Shown: in pieces, positions 6,166 to 14,718 of the stretch
Layout: the number at the start of each line of letters is the position of its first letter
Position numbering within the stretch: position 1 is the first letter of the stretch
Source of the DNA: UBA8437 sp963578885
GTDB taxonomy: Bacteria; Planctomycetota; Planctomycetia; Planctomycetales; Planctomycetaceae
Direction of reading: 5' to 3'
Length of the DNA stretch: 17,226 nt
NCBI GenBank assembly: GCA_963578885.1
Contig: CAUZEQ010000074.1
Coordinates: 1-17,226, forward strand
The notes under the pieces: generated by a model
What the model saw: only the letters and a program-made list of their open reading frames with translations
What the model was told of the DNA's origin: nothing
Database searches by the model: none
Program-made: the position numbers and the translations under genes

Positions 6166-8061
6166 ATGAATCAGCTCAGGCCGATGCTCTCGCGACTCGC
6201 CGCGACCGTACTCGTGCTGCTCGCCCTGGTCGGTACCGCTCACGGTGAGCCTCGAACAGCTCCCGCAAAGCCGAAGTCGTCCTCGCAGCAGGTTCACATC
6301 GTCACGCTGGGTGATTCGATCACCAAGGGCGCGCGGAGGGGTGTGACCGATAAGCAGACCTTTGCGTCGCTGATCGAGGTCGCGCTGCGAGACTCTGGCC
6401 AGTCGGTCCGCGTGACCAATGTCGGGATCGGCGGAGAACGGACCGACCAGGCGCTGAAGAGACTTGGGAGGATTCTGGAGCTGCGGCCCGACGTGGTCAC
6501 GATCATGTATGGCACCAACGACAGCTACGTCGACACGGGGAAGACGGACAGCCGGATCTCTTGCGAACAGTATCGGGATAACCTGGTGCGGCTGGTCACC
6601 GAGTTGCTTGGCCGAGGCATCACTCCGGTGCTGATGACCGAGCCGCGCTGGGCCGACGACGCGAAGCCCAACGGAGTCGGCGAGCACCCCAACGTGCGGC
6701 TCGAGAAGTACGTCGAGGCGTGTCGCGAGGTCGCGGCGTTGTGGCGGGTGCCGCTGGTGGATCACTTCGCCGGCTGGTCGAAGGCCAGGAAGGACGGGGT
6801 CACGCTCCGCGACTGGACCACCGACGGCTGTCACCCCAACCCCGCCGGTCACATCGTACTGGCCAACACGATGCTGCCGGTGCTCGAGTTGCCTCTGGCA
6901 CACAGCTCTCGGATTCGCCAACGCATGACCAGCAGTAGGCGACCGATCCGGGTTGTCTGCTTCGGCGACAGCGTGACCGGCGTCTACTATCACACCGGTA
7001 GCCAGAGAGCCTACACCGCGATGCTCGAGCTGGCTCTCGAAAGAGCCCTGCCCGGCACCCGCGTGGATGCGACCAATGCCGGCATCAGCGGTCACACGAC
7101 CGCCGACGGCCTGGCACGGATCGACAAGGACGTGCTGGCTCACAAGCCGGACATCGTCACCGTGATGTTCGGACTCAATGACATGGTTCGCGTCTCGCTG
7201 GCCGATTACCGCAAGAATCTCGTCACGATCGTCACCCGCTGCCGGGCGATCGGTGCCGAGGTGGTCCTGGCGACGCCCAACAACGTGATCGAAACCCCTC
7301 GGCGACCGAGCAGGAAGCTGGTCGAGTATTGCGATGTGGTCCGGGAGGTGAGTCGCGAGTTGAAGGTGCCGCTGTGCGACAGCTTCCGCGGATTCGACGC
7401 GGCAAGGCATCACGATCGAGCGGACTGGCGGCTGTTGATGAGTGACCAGATCCACCCGAACATGGATGGGCATCGCCTGATCGCGACACAGCTGGCACGC
7501 ACGATCACAGGCCGTGGTGTCGATCTCAGCAGCGTGCATCCGACCCAACCGGCGATTTCCAGGACGCTGTCGTTGCTGAAAGCCGGCAAGCCGATCCGCG
7601 TGCTGGCGATGCCTCCCTACGACAAGTCGATCGTCGCGGTGCTGAAGACGCTGAAGCCCGAGGCGCGTGTCGAGGTGACTCGCTGGGAGACCGAGGGCCT
7701 GTCGTTGCAGCAGATCGAGCAGGATGCGGCCAGGCGGGTCCGCCCGATGAAGCCCGACCTCGTGCTGATCGCCGTGCCGCGGACCGCCGCTGCCGATTCC
7801 CGCGAGGACTTCATCCACTCCTACTCCTGGATCATGAACCACTCGCTCAGCTTCTCGCACCGGCAATGGGACTGCGTCGTGATCCACCCGTCGGTGGCTG
7901 CGGTGGCTGATGTCGCCGAAGCCCGCCAAGATGCCCTGGTCCGTCGGCTGGTGCGTGCCCAGGACCTGCACCTGGTCGGTCGGCCAAAGGACAGCCGGGC
8001 CGGGCCGACGGAGATCCTTCAGGAGTGGCTTGGCCTCCAGCTGAAGTTACAATCGAAGTAA
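6166..8061 (+). CDS. Secreted SGNH/GDSL hydrolase with two catalytic domains and a degenerate third
   Basis: The 631-residue product starts with a Sec signal (hydrophobic VLVLLALVGTAHG, cleavage likely near residue 27). Two complete SGNH hydrolase domains follow. Domain 1 has GDS with S51, GIGGER (block II), GTND with N118, and DGCH with D220 and H223. Domain 2 has GDS with S269, GISGH, GLND with N338, and DQIH with D427 and H430. Both carry the full set of catalytic and oxyanion residues, so both should be active esterases or acetyl hydrolases. From about residue 476 the protein resembles a third domain (PIRVLAMPPY matching PIRVVCFGDS, and KPDLVLIAVPRT matching KPDIVTVMFGLND), but Ser and Asn are absent. 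The gene lies 6 bases after the oxidoreductase stop with a GGGAG at 6150-6154 as possible ribosome binding site. Likely role: removing ester groups from exported or environmental carbohydrate; the substrate is unknown. Confidence 0.9.
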   Translation: MNQLRPMLSRLAATVLVLLALVGTAHGEPRTAPAKPKSSSQQVHIVTLGDSITKGARRGVTDKQTFASLIEVALRDSGQSVRVTNVGIGGERTDQALKRLGRILELRPDVVTIMYGTNDSYVDTGKTDSRISCEQYRDNLVRLVTELLGRGITPVLMTEPRWADDAKPNGVGEHPNVRLEKYVEACREVAALWRVPLVDHFAGWSKARKDGVTLRDWTTDGCHPNPAGHIVLANTMLPVLELPLAHSSRIRQRMTSSRRPIRVVCFGDSVTGVYYHTGSQRAYTAMLELALERALPGTRVDATNAGISGHTTADGLARIDKDVLAHKPDIVTVMFGLNDMVRVSLADYRKNLVTIVTRCRAIGAEVVLATPNNVIETPRRPSRKLVEYCDVVREVSRELKVPLCDSFRGFDAARHHDRADWRLLMSDQIHPNMDGHRLIATQLARTITGRGVDLSSVHPTQPAISRTLSLLKAGKPIRVLAMPPYDKSIVAVLKTLKPEARVEVTRWETEGLSLQQIEQDAARRVRPMKPDLVLIAVPRTAAADSREDFIHSYSWIMNHSLSFSHRQWDCVVIHPSVAAVADVAEARQDALVRRLVRAQDLHLVGRPKDSRAGPTEILQEWLGLQLKLQSK

Positions 8062-8093
8062 TCAGCAATCAGCAATTGGCATTGGCAGTTAGC
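8060..8093. repeat. Degenerate heptamer array (AATCAGC-like units)
   Basis: Starting inside the stop codon of the SGNH gene, the sequence divides into AATCAGC, AATCAGC, AATTGGC, ATTGGC and AGTTAGC: two exact units and three drifted ones. It is noticeably more AT-rich than its surroundings. It lies between the SGNH stop and the preferred start of the next gene, which argues against reading it as coding sequence. Confidence 0.5.
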
Positions 8094-8120
8094 GAAGAGA
8101 CTGTTCACAGAGATCGACCG

Positions 8121-11100
8121 GTGTGGGGTCAGGTTATCCGAATCTGCGTGGCGTGGGCGATGCTGGGTCTGTTGGCCCCGCAGGCGTCGTGGTCCGCCGA
8201 TCGGGCGGCTGAGTTGCAGCGGTTCGAGCGGAAGATCCGGCCGTTGCTGGTCAAGCGCTGCAGCAAGTGTCACTCGGGTCCCAGGCCCAAGGCGGGCCTG
8301 AACCTGGTTGATGTTGGTCTGCTGATGGACGGTGGCCGCTCGGGGCCTGTCATCGTGCCGGGCAACCCGACCGGCAGCCTGCTGGTGCAGGCGATCCGCC
8401 GGCGTGGCAAGAAACGCATGCCTCCGGATGCCCCGCTCGAATCCGGCGAGGTGCTCGAGCTGGTGAGCTGGATCAAGAACGGGGCGGTGCTTCCGGTGGC
8501 CGGCGGGGCGGGCGTGGCGGGAAAACGCGAGCCGGGCGGGGAGATCACTGACGATGATCGGCAATGGTGGTCGTTCCGACCGCTTGATCTCGGCGTCGTG
8601 CCGGTGGTCCCCGGCGACCGGTGGTCGCGTTCGGCGATCGACCGCTACATCCTGTCGCGGCTTCACGAGGAGCAACTGGCTCCCTCGGGTCCGGCCACCC
8701 GGCGGGCGTGGATTCGGCGTGCGACGTTTGACCTGTGGGGGTTGCCGCCGACTCCCGAAGCGGTCAGGGCCTTCGAGGCCGATAGCGATCCGGGTGCCTT
8801 TGCCCGGGTCGTCGATCGCCTGCTCGCCTCGCCCCGCTACGGCGAACGCTGGGCCCGGCACTGGCTGGACGTCGTCCGCTACGCCGACACCAACGGCGGC
8901 GGGTTCGATTACGTCTACCCCACGGCCTGGCGATACCGCGACTACGTCGTCAGGGCCCTCAACCTCGACATCCCCTACAACAGCTTCCTGGTCGAACAGC
9001 TCGCCGGTGACCTGTTGCCCGAGACCGACGACGAGACGCGTGCGATTGAACGCAAGCTGGCCACCGGCATGCTGGCACTGGCTCCCAAGGGACTGGGCAT
9101 GCAGGACAAGGAACTGATGGCCATGGATGTGGTCGACGACCAGATCGATGTTCTGGGCCGGTCGCTGATGGGGCTCACGCTGGCGTGTGCACGATGTCAT
9201 GACCACAAGTTCGACCCGGTGCTGACGGCCGACTACTACGCACTGGCCGGCATCTTCCGCAGCACCGTGTCGCTGAGTGACCTGACCAAGAACCCCTCGT
9301 ACTGGCCCGAACAGACTCTCCAGCGACGCTCCGTCCGCCTCGCCAGCGAGCAACACGACGCCCGGGTCAAGGCGACATCGACGGCGATCTCGAAGATCGT
9401 CACGGTGGCCAACGGGCGTCTGGTTGCCGACGCGAGAAAGCGGCTGGACGAGTACCTGCTGGTTGCCGCCGTGATGCATCACACCCAAGGCGACCGGGGG
9501 GCGGTTGCTCATTGGCCACTCGATGGGCTCGCGGGAAACAGCGTGGCCGCGACCACCGGTCCGCCGGGGATCCTGGCCAACACGTCGGGCAAGAAGGGTG
9601 CCGAGTTGCCCGCCCGGATCGACGACGGGAGGGTGGGCCGGGCGTTGAGGTTTGGGGCGGGAAAGATCGTCGAGATCGATGCGAAGGCACTGAAGCCGAT
9701 TGCCCTGGGCAAGACCGGTGACTTCAGCGTCGGAGTGTGGCTGCGGGCTCCGAATGGTTACAAGCCGGCCTCGGCCGATTCGATTGTCGCCGCCAATTAC
9801 AAGTCGGAGGCCATTTGGTTCATAGCGCTGCGACCCGGTGCCTACAACGGCGTCTACCTCAGGCACTACAACGGCTCAGCGGCGGTCGACATCAAGCCGT
9901 CCGCGAATCTCCTGCCGTTGCTGACCGACGGTAAGTGGCACCACCTGGCGGTGACGTCGGATCGAGATGCCATGGGCATCCTCTACGTGGACGGCAAGCA
10001 GGCCGGTCGGACGTCGATCGCGGCGGTGAGTACAACGGCTGACTATGGGACGCCCGTGTCGATGAAGCTGGGGGCATCAACCAACCGCTTCGCCGGCGAT
10101 CTGGATGACGTGGCGATCTGGGACCGAGTGCTGGATCCGGCCGAGATCACCCGCCTGTTCGATCTGGGCAATCGAGACGACTCTCCTCGGGACGTGGCCG
10201 CCATCGAGCGACAACGGCCTCGAAAGGAAGGCGCACCGTCGGTGGCCCAGTTGCTGAAGTCGCATCGCCTGGTTCCCAGTCTCGTACGCGGCCTCTCTCG
10301 CGAGATCCTGGCCGCGGCCGGAAGGCCCGCTGCTGCGTTACATGCCCTGGCCAGGGAGATCCCCGAAAGCGTCGCCCAGGTTCGTTCGCGGGTCGACCTC
10401 AACAGCCCCGAACTCACCAGGCGACTCGATGGCAAACAAACACCCTTGGTACCCGACAGTGATGCCGAGGCGTTTTATCCGGCAGGCGAACAACAGGAGC
10501 TGGCGAAGTTGAAGGCGGATGCGGCCCGCCTGGCAGCGGTGACATTTGACAAGCCGGTCCGGGCGATGGTGGCGTTTGACAGCAAGAAGCCTGCCGATTT
10601 GCGAGTGCATGTCGCCGGAGACAATCGCCGGTTGGGCGAGGTCGTCTCGCGGGGATTCCCTCGCGTGCTGCTCCACAAGGACCGCCCGGCAGTCAAGATT
10701 CCTCCGCAGGCCAGCGGAAGGCTCGAACTGGCTCGCTGGCTGACCCGGGCCGATCACCCGCTGACCGTTCGAGTGATGGTCAACCGCGTCTGGCAGTGGC
10801 ACTTTGGCGAGGGCCTGGTGCGGACGCCGGACAACTTTGGTCAACTGGGCGAGGAGCCCTCGCACCCGAGATTGCTCGATCACCTGGCCGCGACGTTCAT
10901 CCGCGACGGCTGGTCGCTGAAGCGGCTGCATCGCCGGATCATGCTCTCGGCCGTCTACCTCCAGAGGAGCGCACCGCGGGAGGGGCCGATGCAGGTCGAT
11001 GCGGGCAACCGGTTGTTGTGGCGGATGAGCCGTCGACGGCTCGAAGCCGAGCCCTTCCGTGATGCGATGCTGGCGGTTTCCGGCGGACTCGATTCACGGA

Positions 11101-11570
11101 TGTACGGCACGCTGCAGTCGTGGAAGCCCAAGGACTTCAGCGTCGATGATGCGAACAAGGAAACGGCCAACTTCAAGACACTCAGACGCAGTCTCTATCT
11201 TCCCGTCGTGAGAACGACTCTGCACCAGATGATGGAACTGTTCGACGTGGGCGACCCCAACTCGATCACGTCACGCCGGGTCAACACCACCGTGCCTCAC
11301 CAGGCATTGTTCATGCTGAACAACCCCTTTGTGCAGCAGCGGTCCCAGGGCCTGGCCCACAGGGTGATGGCGTGGTCCGACGACGAGGTGCAGCAGGTCG
11401 AGCGGGCCTGGTGGCTGGTGCTGTCACGCCCTCCGAGCACCTCCGAGATGTCTCGCGCTCGCGGGTTCCTGGCGGCGGCCCGGCAGCCTGCGGGTGCCAG
11501 TTCCAGGCAGGCTTGGATCTCGCTGGCCTGGGCCTTGTTCAGCCTCAACGAAATGCTGTATGTAGACTAG
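8121..11570 (+). CDS. PSCyt1-DUF1549-LamG-DUF1553 cytochrome-like exported protein
   Basis: With the GTG at 8121 as start, this is a 1149-residue planctomycete-type protein. After a Sec-like signal (VIRICVAWAMLGLLAP then QASWSAD) come a PSCyt1 domain with heme c motif CSKCH (C47, C50, H51), a DUF1549 domain (about 168-382) with a second CARCH motif (C356, C359, H360) followed by DHKFDP, a LamG/concanavalin-like domain (about 461-682, WHHLAVTSDRD and DDVAIWDRVL) and a C-terminal DUF1553 domain (from about 868, NRVWQWHFGEGLV, to HQALFMLNNPFV). Two covalent heme sites and a likely glycan-binding LamG domain point to an exported or periplasmic protein; the reaction is unknown. The frame is open up to GTG 8025, inside the previous gene, but that start would translate the heptamer array and bury the signal peptide, so 8121, with CAGAGA at 8108-8113, is preferred. 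The DUF1501 gene begins 6 bases after the stop, the usual partner arrangement. Confidence 0.9.
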   Translation: MWGQVIRICVAWAMLGLLAPQASWSADRAAELQRFERKIRPLLVKRCSKCHSGPRPKAGLNLVDVGLLMDGGRSGPVIVPGNPTGSLLVQAIRRRGKKRMPPDAPLESGEVLELVSWIKNGAVLPVAGGAGVAGKREPGGEITDDDRQWWSFRPLDLGVVPVVPGDRWSRSAIDRYILSRLHEEQLAPSGPATRRAWIRRATFDLWGLPPTPEAVRAFEADSDPGAFARVVDRLLASPRYGERWARHWLDVVRYADTNGGGFDYVYPTAWRYRDYVVRALNLDIPYNSFLVEQLAGDLLPETDDETRAIERKLATGMLALAPKGLGMQDKELMAMDVVDDQIDVLGRSLMGLTLACARCHDHKFDPVLTADYYALAGIFRSTVSLSDLTKNPSYWPEQTLQRRSVRLASEQHDARVKATSTAISKIVTVANGRLVADARKRLDEYLLVAAVMHHTQGDRGAVAHWPLDGLAGNSVAATTGPPGILANTSGKKGAELPARIDDGRVGRALRFGAGKIVEIDAKALKPIALGKTGDFSVGVWLRAPNGYKPASADSIVAANYKSEAIWFIALRPGAYNGVYLRHYNGSAAVDIKPSANLLPLLTDGKWHHLAVTSDRDAMGILYVDGKQAGRTSIAAVSTTADYGTPVSMKLGASTNRFAGDLDDVAIWDRVLDPAEITRLFDLGNRDDSPRDVAAIERQRPRKEGAPSVAQLLKSHRLVPSLVRGLSREILAAAGRPAAALHALAREIPESVAQVRSRVDLNSPELTRRLDGKQTPLVPDSDAEAFYPAGEQQELAKLKADAARLAAVTFDKPVRAMVAFDSKKPADLRVHVAGDNRRLGEVVSRGFPRVLLHKDRPAVKIPPQASGRLELARWLTRADHPLTVRVMVNRVWQWHFGEGLVRTPDNFGQLGEEPSHPRLLDHLAATFIRDGWSLKRLHRRIMLSAVYLQRSAPREGPMQVDAGNRLLWRMSRRRLEAEPFRDAMLAVSGGLDSRMYGTLQSWKPKDFSVDDANKETANFKTLRRSLYLPVVRTTLHQMMELFDVGDPNSITSRRVNTTVPHQALFMLNNPFVQQRSQGLAHRVMAWSDDEVQQVERAWWLVLSRPPSTSEMSRARGFLAAARQPAGASSRQAWISLAWALFSLNEMLYVD

Positions 11571-11576
11571 AAGACC

Positions 11577-13013
11577 ATGGATTCGTTACAGCACATCACA
11601 CATCGCGAGTTGGCCGGGCTCAGTCGCCGAAGCTGGTTGTCGCGGGCGGGCTGCGGTTTCGGCGGCCTTGCGCTGTCGGCCCTGGCGACGTCGGAAGTCC
11701 TTGGTGCCGAGACCCGAGCCGGGGCGCGGCCGACCCATTTCCCCGCACGTGCCAAGCGGGTCATCTTCCTTTATATGCACGGCGGGTGTTCCCACATCGA
11801 CTCGTGGGACTACAAGCCGGCCCTCTTCCAGCGACACGGCGAGTCGTTGCCCGAGTCGATCAACACCGGCCGCACCACGTTCAGTTCCGGCCTGCAGAAG
11901 ATCATGCAGCCGCCCTGGGCCTTCCGCCGGCACGGCGAGAGTGGCCTGTGGGGCAGCGAGTTGTTCCGCGAGACCAACTCGCGGATGGACGATCTGTGTT
12001 TCCTGTACTCGATGTACAGCAACAACAACGCTCACACGCCGGCGACGCTCGAGTTGCACACCGGTTCGCAGACCCTGATGCGTCCGAGCATCGGGTCATG
12101 GATCAACTACGGCCTGGGCACGATGACCGATGACCTGCCCGGTTTCGTGACCATCTGTCCTCCCTTGACCTACGGCGGGCAGCGGAACTTCGGATCGGCC
12201 TTTCTGCCGGCCTCGAACCAGGGCACGATGATCGGCACCAACCGATTGCCGGTGGCCCAGTCGCAGGTGCGAAACATCAAGGCGGCCCGACCGGCGATCG
12301 AGCAGCGGAGGCTGATCGACTTCATCGCCGCGTCCAATCGCGAACAGCAGCAGACCGGGGCGGACAGCACGCTGGAGGCCCGCATCGCGTCCTTCGAGCT
12401 GGCCTTCCGCATGCAGCGGGCTGTGCCCGAGGTGATGGACCTGGGAGAAGAGACCGCCGCGACACACAGCCTGTACGGCATCGACAACAAGACGACCGAG
12501 AACTATGGCCGCGAGTTGCTGATGGCCAGGCGACTGGTCGAGCGGGGTGTGCGGTTTGTCCACGTGGCTCACACCGGAGGCCGGGGTGGCCGCTGGGACC
12601 AGCACAGCGCGCTGAAGGCCAAGCACCAACAGAATGCCCGCAGCTGCGACAAGCCGATCTCGGGACTGATCGCCGACCTGAAGCAGCGAGGATTGCTCGA
12701 GGACACGCTGGTGGTCTGGAGCACCGAGTTCGGCCGGACCCCGGAACGGCAAAACAGCACCGGTCGCGGACACCACGCACAGGGGTTCACCTTCTGGCTG
12801 GCCGGCGGCGGCGTGAAGTCGGGATTCGGCTACGGAGCAACCGATGAGTTCGGTTATCACGCCGTGGAGAAACCGGTCAGCATCCACGACCTGCACGCAA
12901 CGATCCTTCACCTGCTGGGGCTCGACCACACGCGGTTGACCTACAGGTACTCGGGCCGAGACTTCCGCCTGACCGATGTGCACGGTCGCGTGCTGCATGA
13001 CGTGATTGCATAG
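11577..13013 (+). CDS. DUF1501 family protein with twin-arginine signal
   Basis: This 478-residue protein starts at the ATG at 11577, six bases after the DUF1553 gene, and is almost certainly co-transcribed and functionally paired with it. SRRSWLSRAGCGFGGLALSAL (16 onward, R17-R18) is a good Tat signal. Landmarks are FLYMHGGCSHIDSWDYKP, WDQH at 340-343 and EFGRTP at 384-389. The usual GRDH motif reads GRGHH (396-400), replacing the aspartate by glycine, whereas the other three DUF1501 copies in the window keep GRDH. If that aspartate binds metal or acts in catalysis, as related alkaline-phosphatase folds suggest, this copy may be altered in activity. The C-terminal block is closely similar to the fragment ending at 522. 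Export to the periplasm or cell surface is likely; the biochemical role is unknown. Confidence 0.92.
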   Translation: MDSLQHITHRELAGLSRRSWLSRAGCGFGGLALSALATSEVLGAETRAGARPTHFPARAKRVIFLYMHGGCSHIDSWDYKPALFQRHGESLPESINTGRTTFSSGLQKIMQPPWAFRRHGESGLWGSELFRETNSRMDDLCFLYSMYSNNNAHTPATLELHTGSQTLMRPSIGSWINYGLGTMTDDLPGFVTICPPLTYGGQRNFGSAFLPASNQGTMIGTNRLPVAQSQVRNIKAARPAIEQRRLIDFIAASNREQQQTGADSTLEARIASFELAFRMQRAVPEVMDLGEETAATHSLYGIDNKTTENYGRELLMARRLVERGVRFVHVAHTGGRGGRWDQHSALKAKHQQNARSCDKPISGLIADLKQRGLLEDTLVVWSTEFGRTPERQNSTGRGHHAQGFTFWLAGGGVKSGFGYGATDEFGYHAVEKPVSIHDLHATILHLLGLDHTRLTYRYSGRDFRLTDVHGRVLHDVIA

Positions 13014-13029
13014 GGTCTGGGACCGCATC

Positions 13030-13161
13030 GTGAATCCTAACGCTCCCTGGCAGGCCGAGCTAATCGACGATCGCTGCCGCTTGAGGGGAGTGTTCGCCAG
13101 CGAGACCGATGAACAGGCGTTGCTGGGCGAAACGCAGCAGGCACTGGAATGGGTGAAGTAG
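13030..13161 (+). CDS. Possible 43-codon small ORF after the DUF1501 gene
   Basis: A GTG at 13030 opens a 43-codon frame ending at TAG 13159-13161. It begins NPNAPWQAEL and ends QQALEWVK, with a mixed, acidic, soluble-protein composition unlike the arginine-rich translations of noncoding frames here. It lies 16 bases after the DUF1501 stop, so coupled translation is possible, but no clear ribosome binding site is seen. The stop codon is supplied by the palindromic element at 13158, so the frame may be a longer gene's remnant cut by insertion of that element. No family was recognised. Confidence 0.3.
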   Translation: MNPNAPWQAELIDDRCRLRGVFASETDEQALLGETQQALEWVK

Positions 13162-13223
13162 GTCAGGCTGTGCCTGACAAGAAAAACGAACCGGCCTGCG
13201 ATGTCAGGCACAGCCTGACCTAC
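13158..13223. repeat. 66-base palindromic element with perfect 22-base arms, each internally palindromic
   Basis: Bases 13158-13179 and 13202-13223 are perfect reverse complements around a 22-base loop. Each arm contains its own palindrome: GTCAGGC-TGT-GCCTGAC on the left and GTCAGGC-ACA-GCCTGAC on the right. It can therefore fold as one long hairpin or as two small ones, as in REP/BIME-type elements. No transposase gene is nearby. It differs from the GTCTGACCCC family elsewhere in the window. It could end or stabilise the transcript of the upstream operon. Confidence 0.8.
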
Positions 13224-13305
13224 AACCCGAAAGTCAGCCAAACTCAATCCCCATTTGTTGCCGATCTCTACAACGGGTAGAATCTTCTGCGAAAGGATCC
13301 CGGTC

Positions 13306-14718
13306 GTGACACGTCGCCCATCACCCTCGTCAACCGGCTGCGGAGGTTTCCGTGCCTGGCAGCAGATGTCACGGCGTGAGTCTCTGCAGATCGGCGGATT
13401 GGGTGCAGTGGGGCTGACGCTGCCGGAGTTGTTCCGCGGTCGCGAGGCGGCTGCTGCCGATGGGACGCGGCCGACATTCGGTCGAGCCAAGACCGTGATC
13501 ATGATGTTCCTGCACGGCGGGCACCCTCAGCAGGAGACCTTCGATCCCAAGCCCGACGGGCCGACGGCGGTTCGAGGCGAGTTCTCGTCGATTTCGACCA
13601 GCCTGCCGGGCGTGCGATTCAGCGAGGTGTTGCCTCTGACCGCAGGGCTGGCTCACCGGCTGGCCGTTGTCCGCTCGATGAGCCACGCCAACCCCAGTCA
13701 CGTGCAGGCCTGCCTGCCGGCTCAGACCGGCCACGTGCATCCCGACGAGTTTCGTTCGCGAGGCGATTTTCCGCCCTCGGCCACCGACTTCCCGCCCGTC
13801 GGCGCCGTGCTCGATGCCGTGCAGCCGGCTGTCGGCGACCTGCCGACGTGGGTCCGAGTCGGTCCGCTGATGCGCCGTAACAACGGCACCACGCTGCACG
13901 GTCAATTGCCCGGCCTGCTGGGAGCCCGGCACAGCAGCTTTGTCGTGGATCAGAAGCTGACCGACAAGGATGTCCGCATCGAGGCGATCCGGCCCAACGA
14001 TGACCTGACGTCGATTCGCCTGAAGGGTCGGCGTGACCTCCTGGCCCAGTTCGACAACCAACGCGGCCTGATCGACGAAGTGGCCGGGGCCCAGAACCTC
14101 GACGGGTTCTACCAACGAGCCTTCAACCTGCTCTCCTCGCCCAGGACTCGGAACGCGTTTGCACTGGCCAGTGAGAAGCAGGAAGTGCGAGCGAGGTACG
14201 GCAAGACCGAGTTTGGCCAGAGGTGCCTGTTGGCTCGACGGCTGGCCGAAGCGGGCGTGCCGCTGGTTAACATCAGCTACTGCCACACGCCGCGCGGCAG
14301 CTGGGACACTCACAGCCGCAACTTCAGCAAGATGAAAGATTCGCTGGGCCCGACGCTCGACCAGGCGCTGAGCGCGTTGATCGAGGATCTTGCCGAGCGG
14401 GGTATGCTGGATGAGACGCTGGTGGTGGTCAACGCCGAGTTCGGGCGGACGCCCAAGATCAACAAGAACGCCGGCCGAGATCACTGGCCCTGGGTCTACT
14501 CGCTGGTGATCGCCGGAGCCGGAGCCAATGCGGGGACCATCTACGGGGCCTCGGACGAGTCGGCCGCCTACCCGGCCACCAACCCTCACGATCCCAAGGA
14601 CTTCGTCGCCACGCTGTACCACCTGTTGGGTGTGCCCCCTGCCACGACGATCACCGATGCCACCGGCCGCCCGCACTTCGTGATCATCGGCAAGCCCATC
14701 TGGCCGCTGATCAGCTAG
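13306..14718 (+). CDS. DUF1501 family protein with twin-arginine-type signal
   Basis: From the GTG at 13306 the product has 470 residues. A GAAAGGA-type ribosome binding site lies at about 13290-13297. The N-terminal lead CGGFRAWQQMSRRESLQIGG, with R23-R24 before a hydrophobic GLGAVGLTLPELF stretch, is the common pattern of planctomycete DUF1501 proteins and supports this start; the frame is also open to a TTG at 13255, and ATG 13366 (MSRRESL) is a shorter alternative. Family landmarks are FLHGGHPQQETFDPKPDGP, WDTHS at 333-337, EFGRTP at 378-383 and GRDHW at 390-394. It is separated from the preceding DUF1501 gene by 292 bases holding a palindromic element, so it is probably a separate transcription unit. 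Exported location is likely. Its biochemical role is not known. Confidence 0.9.
   Translation: MTRRPSPSSTGCGGFRAWQQMSRRESLQIGGLGAVGLTLPELFRGREAAAADGTRPTFGRAKTVIMMFLHGGHPQQETFDPKPDGPTAVRGEFSSISTSLPGVRFSEVLPLTAGLAHRLAVVRSMSHANPSHVQACLPAQTGHVHPDEFRSRGDFPPSATDFPPVGAVLDAVQPAVGDLPTWVRVGPLMRRNNGTTLHGQLPGLLGARHSSFVVDQKLTDKDVRIEAIRPNDDLTSIRLKGRRDLLAQFDNQRGLIDEVAGAQNLDGFYQRAFNLLSSPRTRNAFALASEKQEVRARYGKTEFGQRCLLARRLAEAGVPLVNISYCHTPRGSWDTHSRNFSKMKDSLGPTLDQALSALIEDLAERGMLDETLVVVNAEFGRTPKINKNAGRDHWPWVYSLVIAGAGANAGTIYGASDESAAYPATNPHDPKDFVATLYHLLGVPPATTITDATGRPHFVIIGKPIWPLIS

Noticed and set aside
5863..7971. Long antisense frame (702 codons) over the oxidoreductase and SGNH genes
   Set aside because: It spans two well-supported + strand genes and has no family resemblance; third-position GC bias explains the openness.
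8019..9866. Antisense frame (615 codons) over the PSCyt1/DUF1549 gene
   Set aside because: The opposite strand encodes clear heme motifs and conserved domains; the antisense translation shows none.
13255..13305. TTG start for the last DUF1501 gene
   Set aside because: The GTG at 13306 has a GAAAGGA site at suitable spacing and gives the usual lead length for this family.
12096..14676. Antisense frames over the two DUF1501 genes
   Set aside because: They are shadows of conserved coding sequence on the + strand.
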